DNA of 64,000 bases from Granulicella sibirica (GTDB taxonomy: Bacteria; Acidobacteriota; Terriglobia; Terriglobales; Acidobacteriaceae): the NCBI RefSeq assembly GCF_004115155.1, contig NZ_RDSM01000001.1, positions 248,001-312,000 on the forward strand, written 5' to 3'. This document shows positions 25,545-34,298 of the stretch, one piece after another. The notes under the pieces are model-generated. The model was not told the origin of the DNA and did no database searches. It worked only from the letters and a program-made list of their open reading frames with translations. A program made the position numbers and the translations under genes. Every line of letters starts with the position of its first letter. Position 1 is the first letter of the stretch.

Positions 25545-26924
25545 TCAGGGCACGCGAAACTTAGTTACATCGAGTTCCTTGACTGGCTTCTCCAGGTGAG
25601 GCGTGCCCTCGGGGGCCCAATCGTAGGGGACAGGTTGGGCACGATACGTGAGGCTATTTGCAAACGGCTTTCCATCGATCGTGCTTCGTCCAACGTAAGG
25701 CGTTACATACTCCCAGACAATCGTGCCATCCGGGGTGATCTGGAAGATGCGTCCGTTCATGCCTTCGTCGATCAGCGTGTTTCCGTTCGGCAGACGACGC
25801 GCGCTACTTACAAAGGAACTGAAGAAGGTCCAGGTCGGCCTTCCTGAGTTCTCGCCGTTGTATTGCCAGACAATCTCCTCCTTCACTGGATCGATCTCGA
25901 GGATGCGCGAACCGGCATAGATGCCGAGGGCTGCCGGGGGGAAGCCGGCGCCGCCTTCGTCGTCGAATAAGAGAAGATGTCCTGCGCCCGGGAGGCCTTT
26001 CGGAATGATGTGGGCATTATGTTGTCCTGATATCTGATCCACGGGACGCGGCAGCGTCTTATTCCCGATCCGTTGATCCGGCGAGTACTCGCTTCCCTTG
26101 AAGTATGGACCGAGACGCCAGACTACTTTCCCTGTCTTCCTCTCGATGATGAGGACAACGTTTCCCTTGCGTGTGTCGATCATGATGTTCTTTGGATCGA
26201 AGCGCTTGTCGCCTTCGTCGAACCAGTGGTTCGGTCCGAGCACCTGCATATCGTTTATCTCGAGATAGCCGTATGGCTCGGGAGGGTTTCGCTTTATGCG
26301 TTCGCGCAGATAGCGCATGCCATCGGCCGAGAAGCCGAACTCTTTCAGATGATCGCCGGCGACCCATTGCCAGACGAGCTTGCCATCCGGAGTTACTTCG
26401 TAGATAGCCTGATCGCCTATCTCTTTCGGGCCAAGCCCCTTCACGGCCTGCGGGATGGTGACAAGGAGGAGCGTGTTTCCATTCGGCAGGCGCTGCCAGT
26501 CATGGTTCTGTCGGACGGCTCCGCCGGGGGCTTGCGTTCCCCACTCCCACACGGTGTTGCCGTCCCAGTCCAACTCGCCCACGGTGCGGTTGGTGAAGAT
26601 GCCGCCGCGAGGGTCCGAAGTATCCGAGAGCTGTAGAAGGACGTGGCCGCGCTTGCCACCTGTGAGGTTCGGATCGATTACTTCTCCGGGTAGTCCTACA
26701 TGGGGCCAGCGATGGACCTCGTTACCATCCATGTCGATGAGATGGGTGCTCCCATCGAGGCTGCTGAAGCTTACGAAGCAGTTATAAGCGCGGGATGGAT
26801 CGTAGATCGTAACTCCCGTGGGATAGACACGCGGGGAGGCGAAGACTGTGCAGGCAACGAAGGCAAGAACAGCCGTAGCGATCATCCGCTGCACGTTGGC
26901 AAAGGGCAGGCCTTCAGAGCGCAT
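25545..26924 (-). CDS. arylsulfotransferase (ASST) family protein, exported
   Basis: 459 residues. N-terminal signal (MIATAVLAFVACTVFAS) and repeated blades of a beta-propeller marked by WDGNTVWEWG, TPDGKLVWQWVAGDH, TGKVVWRLGPYF, KEEIVWQYNG and TPDGTIVWEYV, with His residues in QNHDW and SGQHNAH that suit the ASST catalytic site. Such enzymes transfer sulfate between phenolic compounds in the periplasm without PAPS. It follows a sulfatase gene by 52 bp in the same direction, so the two are probably one operon acting on sulfate esters. An oxidoreductase for a disulfide, often found with DsbA-dependent ASST, is not present. Confidence 0.82.
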   Translation of the reverse strand: MRSEGLPFANVQRMIATAVLAFVACTVFASPRVYPTGVTIYDPSRAYNCFVSFSSLDGSTHLIDMDGNEVHRWPHVGLPGEVIDPNLTGGKRGHVLLQLSDTSDPRGGIFTNRTVGELDWDGNTVWEWGTQAPGGAVRQNHDWQRLPNGNTLLLVTIPQAVKGLGPKEIGDQAIYEVTPDGKLVWQWVAGDHLKEFGFSADGMRYLRERIKRNPPEPYGYLEINDMQVLGPNHWFDEGDKRFDPKNIMIDTRKGNVVLIIERKTGKVVWRLGPYFKGSEYSPDQRIGNKTLPRPVDQISGQHNAHIIPKGLPGAGHLLLFDDEGGAGFPPAALGIYAGSRILEIDPVKEEIVWQYNGENSGRPTWTFFSSFVSSARRLPNGNTLIDEGMNGRIFQITPDGTIVWEYVTPYVGRSTIDGKPFANSLTYRAQPVPYDWAPEGTPHLEKPVKELDVTKFRVP

Positions 26925-26976
26925 TGGTGTATCTCCAGAGAGCTTCGATTTTGATGATGCTGCCGGGATGGGTCCG

Positions 26977-28560
26977 TTAGCTGTGGCCCTGCGTTCGAAC
27001 GTCGGCGAGCTTTCTGCGCAGGCGTTCGACTATCTCTGGATACTGCGCTGCAACATTTTTTGTTTCTCCCGGATCGGCGGCGATGTCATAGAGTTCGAGC
27101 GGTGCCGTGGGGTAACTCGGCTGGCCTTTGAGCGATCTTTCGAGGGAGCCGCCAGATAGATCGAGCGATGCGGGGCGAGGGTGCGCGCCGGGTCTCTGGC
27201 TGCGATCGATTAGCTTCCACTTCCCTTCCCGTATGCCCATCACCTGGGCTTCCTCGACGAGAGACTCGCGTCCTTTCGGGGACTTACCAAGCATGGCGGG
27301 CAACATGTTGATGCTGTCCTCGGCTGTTCCCGCAGGCACGGGCTGATGTACGAGAGCGGCGAAGCTGGCGAGTATGTCGAGTTGACTGACGAGCGCGTCC
27401 GAAATTCCGGGCTTAACGTGGCCGGTCCAACGGACGATGAAGGGCAGCGTCGTGCCACCTTCGAAGATGGTGTACTTGCCTCCGCGAAACGGGCCTGCAG
27501 GCTTGTGGCCGTCGAGCTTGCGGTCCGATCCGTCGTCGTAGCCATCGTTGACGACGGGGCCATTGTCGGAGGTGAAGAGGACGAGCGTATTCTCGTCGAG
27601 GTGCAGGCGCTTGAGCGTGTCGAGGATGCGGCCGACACTCCAGTCGAGCTGGCTGATGACGTCGCAACGTACGCCGCACTCGTTCTTTCCGGCGAACTCG
27701 GGCGCGGGAGCGCGGGGGACGTGGATGTCGCTTGGCGTGAAGTAGAGGAGGAATGGCTTGTGCTGGTTCTTCTCGATGAACTCGACGGCGTTGCCGGTAA
27801 AGGTTGCGGCCATCTCTTCATCTTTCCAGCGCGCGGCCTTGCCTCCGGTCATGAAGCCGATGCGGCTGATACCGTCGATGATGGTGCCGTCGTGGCCCTC
27901 GCTGAGCTTCATCTTGAGGAGTTCGGGATCTTCCTTGCCGGTCGGCTCGTTGCCGATCTTGTTCTCGTAGGAAACATGGATCGGGTCACTGGGGTCGAGG
28001 TTCACGACGCGATGGTTGTGGATGTAGACGGACGGGACGCGATCGGCGGTGGCAGCGAAGAAGAAGGCGTCGTCGAAGCCGACCTCGCATGGCCCAGGCT
28101 TGATCTCGCCGTTCCAGTCGATCTTGCCGTCGCCGAGGCCGATGTGCCACTTGCCGACGAGGCCGGTGGTGTAGCCTGCGGACTTCAGTACCGAGGCGAT
28201 TGTCGACTGGTTGCTTTGGATCAGGAGCTTTGCGTCGCCGGGGAGGATCTGGACGCCGTCGTGCCTCCAGGCATAGCTTCCGGTGAGCATGGCGTAGCGC
28301 GATGGGGTGCAGGTTGCGGCGTCGGAGTGGGCGTTGGTGAAGCGGAGGCCGGCCGATGCCATGGCGTCGATTGCCGGGGTGTGGACGTGGGTTGCGCCGT
28401 AGCAGGAGAGATCGCCGTAGCCGACGTCGTCCGAGAGGATGACCACGATGTTCGGCTTTTTGCCGGATGGTGTGGATGCGAAGGATTCGAGTCCGGCGAG
28501 GGCGAATGTGGCGGTTCCGGCGGCGAAGCGTTGTAGAAACAGACGGCGATCGATCGGCAT
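26977..28560 (-). CDS. arylsulfatase-type sulfatase with Tat signal
   Basis: About 527 residues. Hydrolyses sulfate esters; the formylglycine site is CTPSR in AATCTPSRYAMLTGSY, so activation by an FGE enzyme (not in this window) is required. Metal-binding NIVVILSDDVGYGD and the later LVLFTSDNGPVV are typical. The N-terminus MPIDRRLFLQRFAAG has a twin-arginine motif followed by a hydrophobic stretch, which suggests export after folding. ATG 28560 is preferred because GGAG lies 5 nt upstream; a GTG at 28566 is also in frame. It is first in a pair with the arylsulfotransferase and close to a GH92 mannosidase. Confidence 0.92.
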   Translation of the reverse strand: MPIDRRLFLQRFAAGTATFALAGLESFASTPSGKKPNIVVILSDDVGYGDLSCYGATHVHTPAIDAMASAGLRFTNAHSDAATCTPSRYAMLTGSYAWRHDGVQILPGDAKLLIQSNQSTIASVLKSAGYTTGLVGKWHIGLGDGKIDWNGEIKPGPCEVGFDDAFFFAATADRVPSVYIHNHRVVNLDPSDPIHVSYENKIGNEPTGKEDPELLKMKLSEGHDGTIIDGISRIGFMTGGKAARWKDEEMAATFTGNAVEFIEKNQHKPFLLYFTPSDIHVPRAPAPEFAGKNECGVRCDVISQLDWSVGRILDTLKRLHLDENTLVLFTSDNGPVVNDGYDDGSDRKLDGHKPAGPFRGGKYTIFEGGTTLPFIVRWTGHVKPGISDALVSQLDILASFAALVHQPVPAGTAEDSINMLPAMLGKSPKGRESLVEEAQVMGIREGKWKLIDRSQRPGAHPRPASLDLSGGSLERSLKGQPSYPTAPLELYDIAADPGETKNVAAQYPEIVERLRRKLADVRTQGHS

Positions 28561-28609
28561 GAACACTCCAACATGACTTGATGGCTAAAGCCGCATTCTA
28601 CCGAACGAT

Positions 28610-28645
28610 GAAGCCCACGCTTGCCTGTTCGGCTGCGTGGGCTTC
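28610..28645 (-). terminator. perfect 11-bp hairpin, probable terminator of the SDR gene
   Basis: GAAGCCCACGC (28610-28620) and GCGTGGGCTTC (28635-28645) form a perfect stem with a 14-nt loop, 30 bp after the SDR stop codon. The T-run that follows on the minus strand is poor, so efficiency is uncertain. Confidence 0.5.
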
Positions 28646-28674
28646 CTTGTTGCTGGGGCTTATTTTATGGACAA

Positions 28675-29412
28675 CTACCAGGGTAGCGATTCGCCGAGGT
28701 GGAAGTAGCCTCCGGTCGGACCATCCTCCGGCAGCGTTGCGAGCCAGACGGAGGTCTTTGCGCCTTCGGGGATCTCCATCGGGGCGGCATCGGTGCCCAT
28801 GTCGGTCTTGACCCAGCCGGGGTGAGCCGAGTTGACCTTGATCTTGGTGTTGGCAAGCTCATGGGCGAGATGGACGGTGAACTGGTTGAGGGCGGTCTTC
28901 GAGGCGTCGTAGGCGAAGGTCTTGGCTTCGTAGATCGGCGAGCCCTTGGTTGCATGCAGGGTGAGGGAGGCGAGAATGCTGGACAGGTTGACGATGCGGC
29001 CTGCTTCGCTCTTGCGGATGAGGGGGAGGAGTTTCTGGGTAAGGGAGATGGTCGCGAAGAAGTTCGTGTCAAACGTCTTGCGGAGGATCTCTTCGCTGGT
29101 GGTGCTTGTCTGGTTCCTGGCCCGGGACTCGTCGATCAAGACGCCGGCGTTGTTGATGAGGATGTCGAGGACGCCGTAGTCTTTTTCTATCAGCGCGGCG
29201 ATGGCATCCTGGCTGGCCTTGTCGTCAATATCGATCTTGACGGGACGGACTTCGAAGCCTTCCTCTTTCAATTTGGCTGCGGCTTCTTCGCCTTTTGCCA
29301 GGTCACGAGCGCCTAGCAGAACGGTGATTCCTTCGGCAGCGAGCTGCTTCGCGGTCTCGAGACCTATGCCCTTGTTCGCGCCAGTGATTAACGCAATCTT
29401 CTTTGCACTCAT
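28675..29412 (-). CDS. short-chain dehydrogenase/reductase
   Basis: 245 residues, classical SDR. NAD(P)-binding ITGANKGIGLETAKQLA at the N-terminus, NNAGV at about residue 90, Ser in NLSSILASL and the YDASK pair (Tyr and Lys) for catalysis. The Arg in LLGARDLAKG suggests a preference for NADP. The spacer between the catalytic Ser and Tyr is longer than usual, as in carbonyl-reductase-like members. GAGGAG precedes the ATG. Substrate unknown. It may be read with the thioesterase gene 27 bp upstream. Confidence 0.9.
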   Translation of the reverse strand: MSAKKIALITGANKGIGLETAKQLAAEGITVLLGARDLAKGEEAAAKLKEEGFEVRPVKIDIDDKASQDAIAALIEKDYGVLDILINNAGVLIDESRARNQTSTTSEEILRKTFDTNFFATISLTQKLLPLIRKSEAGRIVNLSSILASLTLHATKGSPIYEAKTFAYDASKTALNQFTVHLAHELANTKIKVNSAHPGWVKTDMGTDAAPMEIPEGAKTSVWLATLPEDGPTGGYFHLGESLPW

Positions 29413-29439
29413 ACAGACATCTCCTCGGCAACGTTTGAA

Positions 29440-29877
29440 TTACGCTTCCAGGGATGGGATGTGAAAGGCCTTGAAACGCTCCGCATATTTTTCCGGCAGG
29501 GCACGCTTCTTCATGTCCTTCCCGACGACGACGTGGACCGTGGAGCCTTCGCAGAGTAGCGTGCTGTCGGTCTCGCGGAGAATCTCGTAGGCAAACTTGA
29601 TGACGGGTCCGCGTGCGCCGGTGACGCGGGTTCTGACCAGGATCTGATCGTCGTAGCGGGCCGGGGATCGGTAGCGACAGTTCACTTCGACGACAGCGAT
29701 TCCGCAGCCCTCAACACGCTCCATGTCCCTGTAATCGAGGCCCATTTGCCGGATCAGTTCGGCTCGTCCTACCTCGAACCAAATGAGATAGTTCGCGTGG
29801 TAGACGACGCCCATCTGGTCGGTCTCCGCGTAGCGGACGCGGACGCGCGTCTCGCCAATGACTCCTGTTTTGCTCAT
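29440..29877 (-). CDS. acyl-CoA thioesterase, YbgC/4HBT hot-dog fold
   Basis: 145 residues. VRYAETDQMGVVYHANYLIWFEVGR-type start, given here as RYAETDQMGVVYHANY, contains the Asp of the 4-hydroxybenzoyl-CoA thioesterase class. A short-chain or branched acyl-CoA substrate is usual for YbgC homologues. No signal peptide. It lies between an HMG-CoA-lyase-like gene and the SDR, all on the same strand, so a small acyl-CoA operon is possible. Confidence 0.88.
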   Translation of the reverse strand: MSKTGVIGETRVRVRYAETDQMGVVYHANYLIWFEVGRAELIRQMGLDYRDMERVEGCGIAVVEVNCRYRSPARYDDQILVRTRVTGARGPVIKFAYEILRETDSTLLCEGSTVHVVVGKDMKKRALPEKYAERFKAFHIPSLEA

Positions 29878-29921
29878 CCGTCCAGTTTATCGAAATAGCA
29901 ACGAAGTGACGACGGATCGGT

Positions 29922-30791
29922 TTACTGGACCTTTGCGCCGAACTTCCGGGCGATCTCGGCGCTTGCGGCTTGCAGGCTTTCGAGAGGGCTGACGGGAGAC
30001 ATCTTCGCTCCGAGTCTTTTCAGTTCGGCGATCAACGTTCCGGTTGCGATGTTGCCGACGAGGGTGTCCTGCGCGAGGGGGCATCCGCCGAAGCCTCCGA
30101 TGGCTCCGTCGAAGCGACGGCAGCCTACGCCGTAGGCGGCCCTGACCTTGGCGGTTGCGGTGTCGGGGCGGGCGTGGAGATGGACGCCGATCTCAGCAGT
30201 ATCATGCACGGCGAAGACGTCGGACAGGACGTCGGAGATGAGCTTTGGGGTGGCGAGGCCGACGGTGTCGGCGAGGGATATCTGGGTGATGCCGTTGTCG
30301 ACGAGAAGGTCGCAGGCGGAGACGACTTCCTCGATGTCCCAGTCGTCGCCGTAGGGGTTGCCGAAGGCCATCGAGATATAGGCGACGACGTCGAGACCAG
30401 CCTTGTAGCCTGCGGTCCCGACCGCTTCGAGGGCGTCGAGCGCTTCTTCGGGGGTCTGGTGTTGGCTCTTCTTGAGGTAGGTGGGGGAGATGGAGTATGG
30501 GAAGGCGAGGGTCTGGACGGCGGAGGTCTTGATGGCGCGCTCGGCTCCCTGGGCGTTGAGGACGATGCCGATGATCTCGACGTCATCGGACGGGTCGAGG
30601 TAGTCGAGGACGAGTTCCGAATCGGCCATCTGCGGGAATGCCTCCGGAGACACGAAGCTCACAGCGTCGATATGTCTAAATCCGGCAGCAATCAGCACAC
30701 GAAGGTAGTCCGCTTTGACCTCGGCCGGCATCCTCTGCGGCAAACCCTGCCAGGCGTCGCGCGGGCACTCCACGATCTTCACGATCGACAT
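29922..30791 (-). CDS. hydroxymethylglutaryl-CoA lyase-like protein
   Basis: 289 residues of the DRE-TIM HMGL-like group, which cleaves 3-hydroxy-3-methylglutaryl-CoA to acetyl-CoA and acetoacetate. VECPRDAWQGLP replaces the usual EVGPRDGLQ, metal-binding HLHAR is present, and the G-loop reads GGFGGCPLAQDTLVGN with the catalytic Cys. ISMAFGNPYGDDW and LADTVGLATP are also typical. The metal-binding Arg-Asp pair is kept. It lies 44 bp upstream of the thioesterase in the same direction. Leucine degradation is the likely pathway, but its other enzymes are not here. Confidence 0.82.
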   Translation of the reverse strand: MSIVKIVECPRDAWQGLPQRMPAEVKADYLRVLIAAGFRHIDAVSFVSPEAFPQMADSELVLDYLDPSDDVEIIGIVLNAQGAERAIKTSAVQTLAFPYSISPTYLKKSQHQTPEEALDALEAVGTAGYKAGLDVVAYISMAFGNPYGDDWDIEEVVSACDLLVDNGITQISLADTVGLATPKLISDVLSDVFAVHDTAEIGVHLHARPDTATAKVRAAYGVGCRRFDGAIGGFGGCPLAQDTLVGNIATGTLIAELKRLGAKMSPVSPLESLQAASAEIARKFGAKVQ

Positions 30792-30970
30792 CGAAACTCC
30801 TCAGCCGTACCGAGACTTGGTACGTTTTATGATGCTATGACGGCGCGAGGATTTGGGGAACAGGAGATGTGACTGAAGTTTTCTAAGGGGAGCGAAATCA
30901 TATCTCTAGGGCTCCAAGACTACAGCGTGACTCGGGGTCTTTGGGTGCAGGTCTCTCGGCGAATGGGACT

Positions 30971-31360
30971 TCACTTGGAAAGGAGAGTGTGCAGCTCAAG
31001 CCACTCGCTGAGTTGGTTCTCGTTCAGTGAACCCGTTACAACCGCCAGCACGGTCTCTTCGGTTTCAACAGGATCAGTGGTCATCTCGAAGCCATTGAGT
31101 CGGACGAACAATCCCATCGGAATTAGAGCTAAGCGCCTATTCCCATCTATGAATGGAGGGTTTCGCGCGATGCCGAAACAATAAGCGGCAGACAGCCGAT
31201 GGGTGGATGTCTCGGGTTCGTAAAGGATCTTGTTTATGGACGCGCCAGAGCGGATTCCAGCAATCCCTCATCCCGGGTGCCGGAAGCGACCCCGGGCGAG
31301 GCTCTTCTCATGCAGAGCCAGGAGAGCCTAGCGGTCGAGCCAACGAGGTGAGATGGTCAC
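30971..31360 (-). pseudogene. Doc/Fic-type toxin, inactivated
   Basis: A death-on-curing toxin that overlaps the antitoxin stop as GTGA. The pieces can be followed through three frames: VTISPRWLDR, then TAG at codon 11 (31330-31328), LLALHEKSLAR, a frameshift, GVASGTRDEGLLESALARP, another frameshift, then INKILYEPE through GIARNPPFIDGNRRLAL to TGSLNENQLSEWLELH. The Fic core reads NPPFIDGNRR where HPFxDGNKR is expected, so the catalytic His is replaced by Pro as well. A full-length copy would be about 130 residues. With one nonsense codon, two frameshifts and a lost active-site residue the toxin cannot work. Confidence 0.87.
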
Positions 31361-31581
31361 TGGGCGAGTCTTTTGAGGGTCTCCTGGTACTTTTTCATGA
31401 AGGCTCCGCCGAGTTCGACTTGATGATCGGTCTCGGGGTTGCGAGGGGAGAGAAGATAGCCGTTCGGGGTTTCGACGACAAAGAGGGTGTCCCCCCTTCC
31501 GACCCCCGTCTGTACGAGCATTTCTTCCGGAATTGCGATTCCGGTGCAGGTTCCGAATGCTTCCAGCTTTAATGCGGCCAT
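31357..31581 (-). CDS. AbrB/SpoVT-type antitoxin
   Basis: 74 residues, MAALKLEAFGTCTGIAIPEE, with the swapped-hairpin pattern of AbrB/MazE DNA-binding domains (GDTLFVVETPNGYLLSP) and a charged C-terminus ending AFMKKYQETLKRLAQ, which would bind the toxin. ATG 31581 was chosen because GGGG lies 8 nt upstream; the frame is open to 31602. It appears intact, whereas its partner doc is broken. The likely remaining role is autorepression at the inverted repeat just upstream. Confidence 0.85.
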   Translation of the reverse strand: MAALKLEAFGTCTGIAIPEEMLVQTGVGRGDTLFVVETPNGYLLSPRNPETDHQVELGGAFMKKYQETLKRLAQ

Positions 31582-31605
31582 TTCGAGACCCCTGTACCCC
31601 AATCT

Positions 31606-31630
31606 GAGGTATCAGAATTATAGGTACCTC
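31606..31630 (-). promoter_or_regulatory. promoter -10 inside an inverted repeat, probable antitoxin operator
   Basis: GAGGTA (31606-31611) and TACCTC (31625-31630) flank a 13-bp spacer that contains TATAAT on the minus strand (31622-31617). The start codon of the antitoxin follows about 36 bp later. No good -35 was found. The layout suits autorepression by the antitoxin. Confidence 0.5.
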
Positions 31631-31664
31631 CACGTGTAGGGGTTAGCGATAGCATCCAATCAAT

Positions 31665-32291
31665 ATGAACCTCTCGGCTACAGACTGCCTTTTGATCATC
31701 GATATGCAGAACGACTTTCTTCCCGGTGGTGCTCTTGAGGTGAAGGAGGGAGATCAGATTATTCCCGGTCTCAATGAGCTTGCGGGCCGGTTTGAGCATG
31801 TGATTCTGACGCAGGACTGGCACCCCGCCGGGCATATCTCGTTTGCCTCGACGCATCATCTTCGGGCGTTTGCGGATACGGTCGAGGCGAGCTACGGAAC
31901 GCAGACGCTTTGGCCGGATCACTGTATCCAGGGGACGCGGGGAGCTGAACTGCACTCGGCGCTGGATGTGCCGCATGCGGAGATGATTCTGCGGAAGGGG
32001 TTTCGGAAGGAGATCGACAGCTACTCGGCGTTTCTGGAGAACGATGGGGCGACGCCGACGGGGTTGGCGGGTTACCTGCGGGAGAGGGGTCTGCGGCGGC
32101 TGTTCTTCGGTGGCGTGGCGTACGATTTCTGCGTCGGGTTCTCGGCGATTGCGGCGGCGGAGCTTGGTTTCGAGGCGATCGTGCTCGAGGATCTGACTCG
32201 GGCCGTGTCGCTGCCGGGGACGGTGGACGGGACGAATGAGGCGTTTTCTCGCGGGGGGATCGAGCGAATTTCGTCCGGGAGTATCTCGTAA
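31665..32291 (+). CDS. pncA: nicotinamidase
   Basis: 208 residues, isochorismatase fold. Converts nicotinamide to nicotinate in NAD salvage. Catalytic Asp in IIDMQNDFLPGGAL, metal-binding DWHPAGHISFAS followed by TH, Lys in ILRKGF, and the nucleophile Cys in GGVAYDFCVGFSA. The residues around the Cys (VAYDFC) differ from the common ATDYCV, but the order and spacing fit PncA. The start ATG 31665 lacks a clear ribosome-binding site. It is divergent from the antitoxin gene. Confidence 0.92.
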   Translation: MNLSATDCLLIIDMQNDFLPGGALEVKEGDQIIPGLNELAGRFEHVILTQDWHPAGHISFASTHHLRAFADTVEASYGTQTLWPDHCIQGTRGAELHSALDVPHAEMILRKGFRKEIDSYSAFLENDGATPTGLAGYLRERGLRRLFFGGVAYDFCVGFSAIAAAELGFEAIVLEDLTRAVSLPGTVDGTNEAFSRGGIERISSGSIS

Positions 32292-32341
32292 GTTGTAGCC
32301 GGATCTATGCGACCCGGGGCGGGCTGGTTCATCTGAAAGGT

Positions 32342-32848
32342 ATGACCACGCAGCCTATCGATCCTGGCGTCCGTGTTGGACACGTTCATTTGAAGGTGGC
32401 GAACCTGCAGCGAGCCCTCAGCTTTTATTGTGGCGTGCTTGGGCTCGAGTTGATGCAGCGCTTTGGGGACACGGCCGCGTTTATCTCCGCTGGCGGATAC
32501 CACCACCACATCGGGCTGAATACGTGGGAGAGTCTGAACGGGGCGCATCCGGCGGCAGGGACGACGGGCCTGTACCACCTGGCGCTTGTATATCCGACGC
32601 GGGCGGCACTTGGAGATGCGCTGAACCGGCTGATCCAGGCGCAGGTGCGACTGGACGGGGCAGCGGATCATGGGGTGAGCCAGGCGCTTTATCTTCGAGA
32701 CCCTGACCAGAACGGGGTAGAGCTTTACTGGGACCGGCCTCGGGAAGACTGGCCTCGCGACGTGAAGGGCGGATTGGCAATGTATACGAGACCGCTGGAA
32801 CTGCAGGGTCTGCTCAACGAGGCGGACGAGGCTGCGGGCCGGATCTGA
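32342..32848 (+). CDS. VOC superfamily protein (glyoxalase/dioxygenase fold)
   Basis: 168 residues. GHVHLKVANLQRALSFY is the first beta-alpha-beta unit; metal ligand candidates are His in GHVHL, His in GLYHLAL and Glu in NGVELYWDRP, as in CatE-like extradiol dioxygenases. One vicinal-oxygen-chelate domain pair is incomplete, so a dimer is likely. Substrate unknown. It follows pncA by 50 bp and ends 7 bp before the convergent cytochrome gene. Confidence 0.84.
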   Translation: MTTQPIDPGVRVGHVHLKVANLQRALSFYCGVLGLELMQRFGDTAAFISAGGYHHHIGLNTWESLNGAHPAAGTTGLYHLALVYPTRAALGDALNRLIQAQVRLDGAADHGVSQALYLRDPDQNGVELYWDRPREDWPRDVKGGLAMYTRPLELQGLLNEADEAAGRI

Positions 32849-32855
32849 GCCAGGC

Positions 32856-34193
32856 CTAGGGTAGCCGGGCTGGCGCTAGAGACGTTACGAAGATGGCTCG
32901 GTGGGTGGCGATGGTGGGGTCGGCAATATCCTCGGCGAGGGCTGATCCGGTGAAGCGGCGGTAGGGGATTTGGGAATTGGGCTGGACGAACTCGACAGAC
33001 TGGACGGAGTCGGGGATGCGTCCGCCGAACCAGTGGGGGTCTTCGCGCTGGACCCAGGTGACGAGGGCGAGGACGGATCCTTCAGGGTAGGTAGTGGGGG
33101 TGGGAGCGCCGCCTCGGGGCTGGACGGCTGCTATTGCGGCTTCGTTACCGTAGAGGGTTGCAGTGGTGTGGGTTTTGGGGTCGACGAACATGGTGATGGC
33201 GTTCCAGGCGAGAGGCTGGAAGGGCAGGCTGGCGGGGAGGGCGGCGGCGTGGTTATTCACCGCTTCTTCGCGGGCTACCTTGGCCTGGGTCATGGGCAGG
33301 GTGTAGACGTAGTCGTCACCCTTGACCGGGAGATGGCAGGTGGTGCATTCGGTGACGAACTTTGCGTCGGTGCCGTAGGGCTTAAGGTCGAAGCCGCGCC
33401 AGCGGCCCCAGCCCCAGCCTTCGGTCGACTTGTAGAGGTTGGCGTCCTTGATCATGAGTTCAACCTGGATGAATTTGCCGGGACGGATGAGGCCATCGGG
33501 GCTCGTCTCCTGCTGCCAGGCGACCTTGGCGAAGCGGGAGCCATCGGGCCAGGGGGTGATGTTGCCGGATTGGGCGGCCTTGATGGCGATGTCATTGCCG
33601 AGGATGAAACGGAAGGTATTGTTGTCGCCGCGGTCGGTGGTGCTGATTGGCTTCCAGGATTCAAAGGTCGGATCGAAGGGGACACCGTTGAACTCAGGAG
33701 GGACGGAGGCAAGGGCGATGGGTGCAGGCGCGGCGGTAGCGGGCTCAGACGATGCGGGTGCGGGGGCGGTGGACCAGGGGGCGAGGTAGGCTTTGAGAGT
33801 GGATAGTTCTTCGGCGGTCACCCTGGCTTCGGGGTGCAGGCGGACGAACTGCGGGAGAGGCATCGCGCCGAGCTGGATCATGTTGACGGCTTCGAAGAGT
33901 GTGCTTTTCTGCGCAGCGGCGGGCTTGGAGCCGATGGTCTCGAAGTTAAGGTGCTCGCGGGCGGTGAGGATGTCGTGGCGGACGAGCCAGTAGGCGGGGA
34001 CGATCTGATCGAACCAGGCGAGACGGCGCTGATCGGAGTGGCAGCTATAGCAATCCTTCTGGAGGATCTGCTTGACCTCGACGGGAGCCTGGATCTCGGC
34101 GGTGGCGGGCCGGGTTGGGATTGCGGGCCGGATGACCTGAAGGACTGCAAATACCACCACTGCGGCAACGATCAGCTTGCCAAACATCTTCAT
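32856..34193 (-). CDS. exported haem-binding domain / cytochrome P460 fusion
   Basis: 445 residues. N-terminal membrane anchor or signal (GKLIVAAVVVFAVLQVI), then a haem-binding domain with the c-type haem motif CYSCH and the segment HDILTAREHLNFETIG that marks the Haem_bd family; a Pro/Ala linker (about 145-170) follows. The C-terminal part has FRFILGNDIAIKAA and a second haem motif CTTCH, matching the cytochrome P460 family. It probably carries electrons or detoxifies N- or O-species in the periplasm. It stands alone between VOC and a low-complexity protein gene. Confidence 0.85.
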   Translation of the reverse strand: MKMFGKLIVAAVVVFAVLQVIRPAIPTRPATAEIQAPVEVKQILQKDCYSCHSDQRRLAWFDQIVPAYWLVRHDILTAREHLNFETIGSKPAAAQKSTLFEAVNMIQLGAMPLPQFVRLHPEARVTAEELSTLKAYLAPWSTAPAPASSEPATAAPAPIALASVPPEFNGVPFDPTFESWKPISTTDRGDNNTFRFILGNDIAIKAAQSGNITPWPDGSRFAKVAWQQETSPDGLIRPGKFIQVELMIKDANLYKSTEGWGWGRWRGFDLKPYGTDAKFVTECTTCHLPVKGDDYVYTLPMTQAKVAREEAVNNHAAALPASLPFQPLAWNAITMFVDPKTHTTATLYGNEAAIAAVQPRGGAPTPTTYPEGSVLALVTWVQREDPHWFGGRIPDSVQSVEFVQPNSQIPYRRFTGSALAEDIADPTIATHRAIFVTSLAPARLP

Positions 34194-34298
34194 CGTGTTT
34201 TCTTGCTCCGTTCAATTCTTGATACGCGACGAGCGCTCGAACCGCTGTTTGTGATCATCGCATGGGTTTGACTGAAGCGGAGTCTGGTCGAAATGCGA

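Noticed and set aside
30927..31184. 85-codon plus-strand frame in the doc region
   Set aside because: The opposite strand carries the Doc remnant with PFIDGNRR and NQLSEWLELH, so the plus-strand frame is a shadow.
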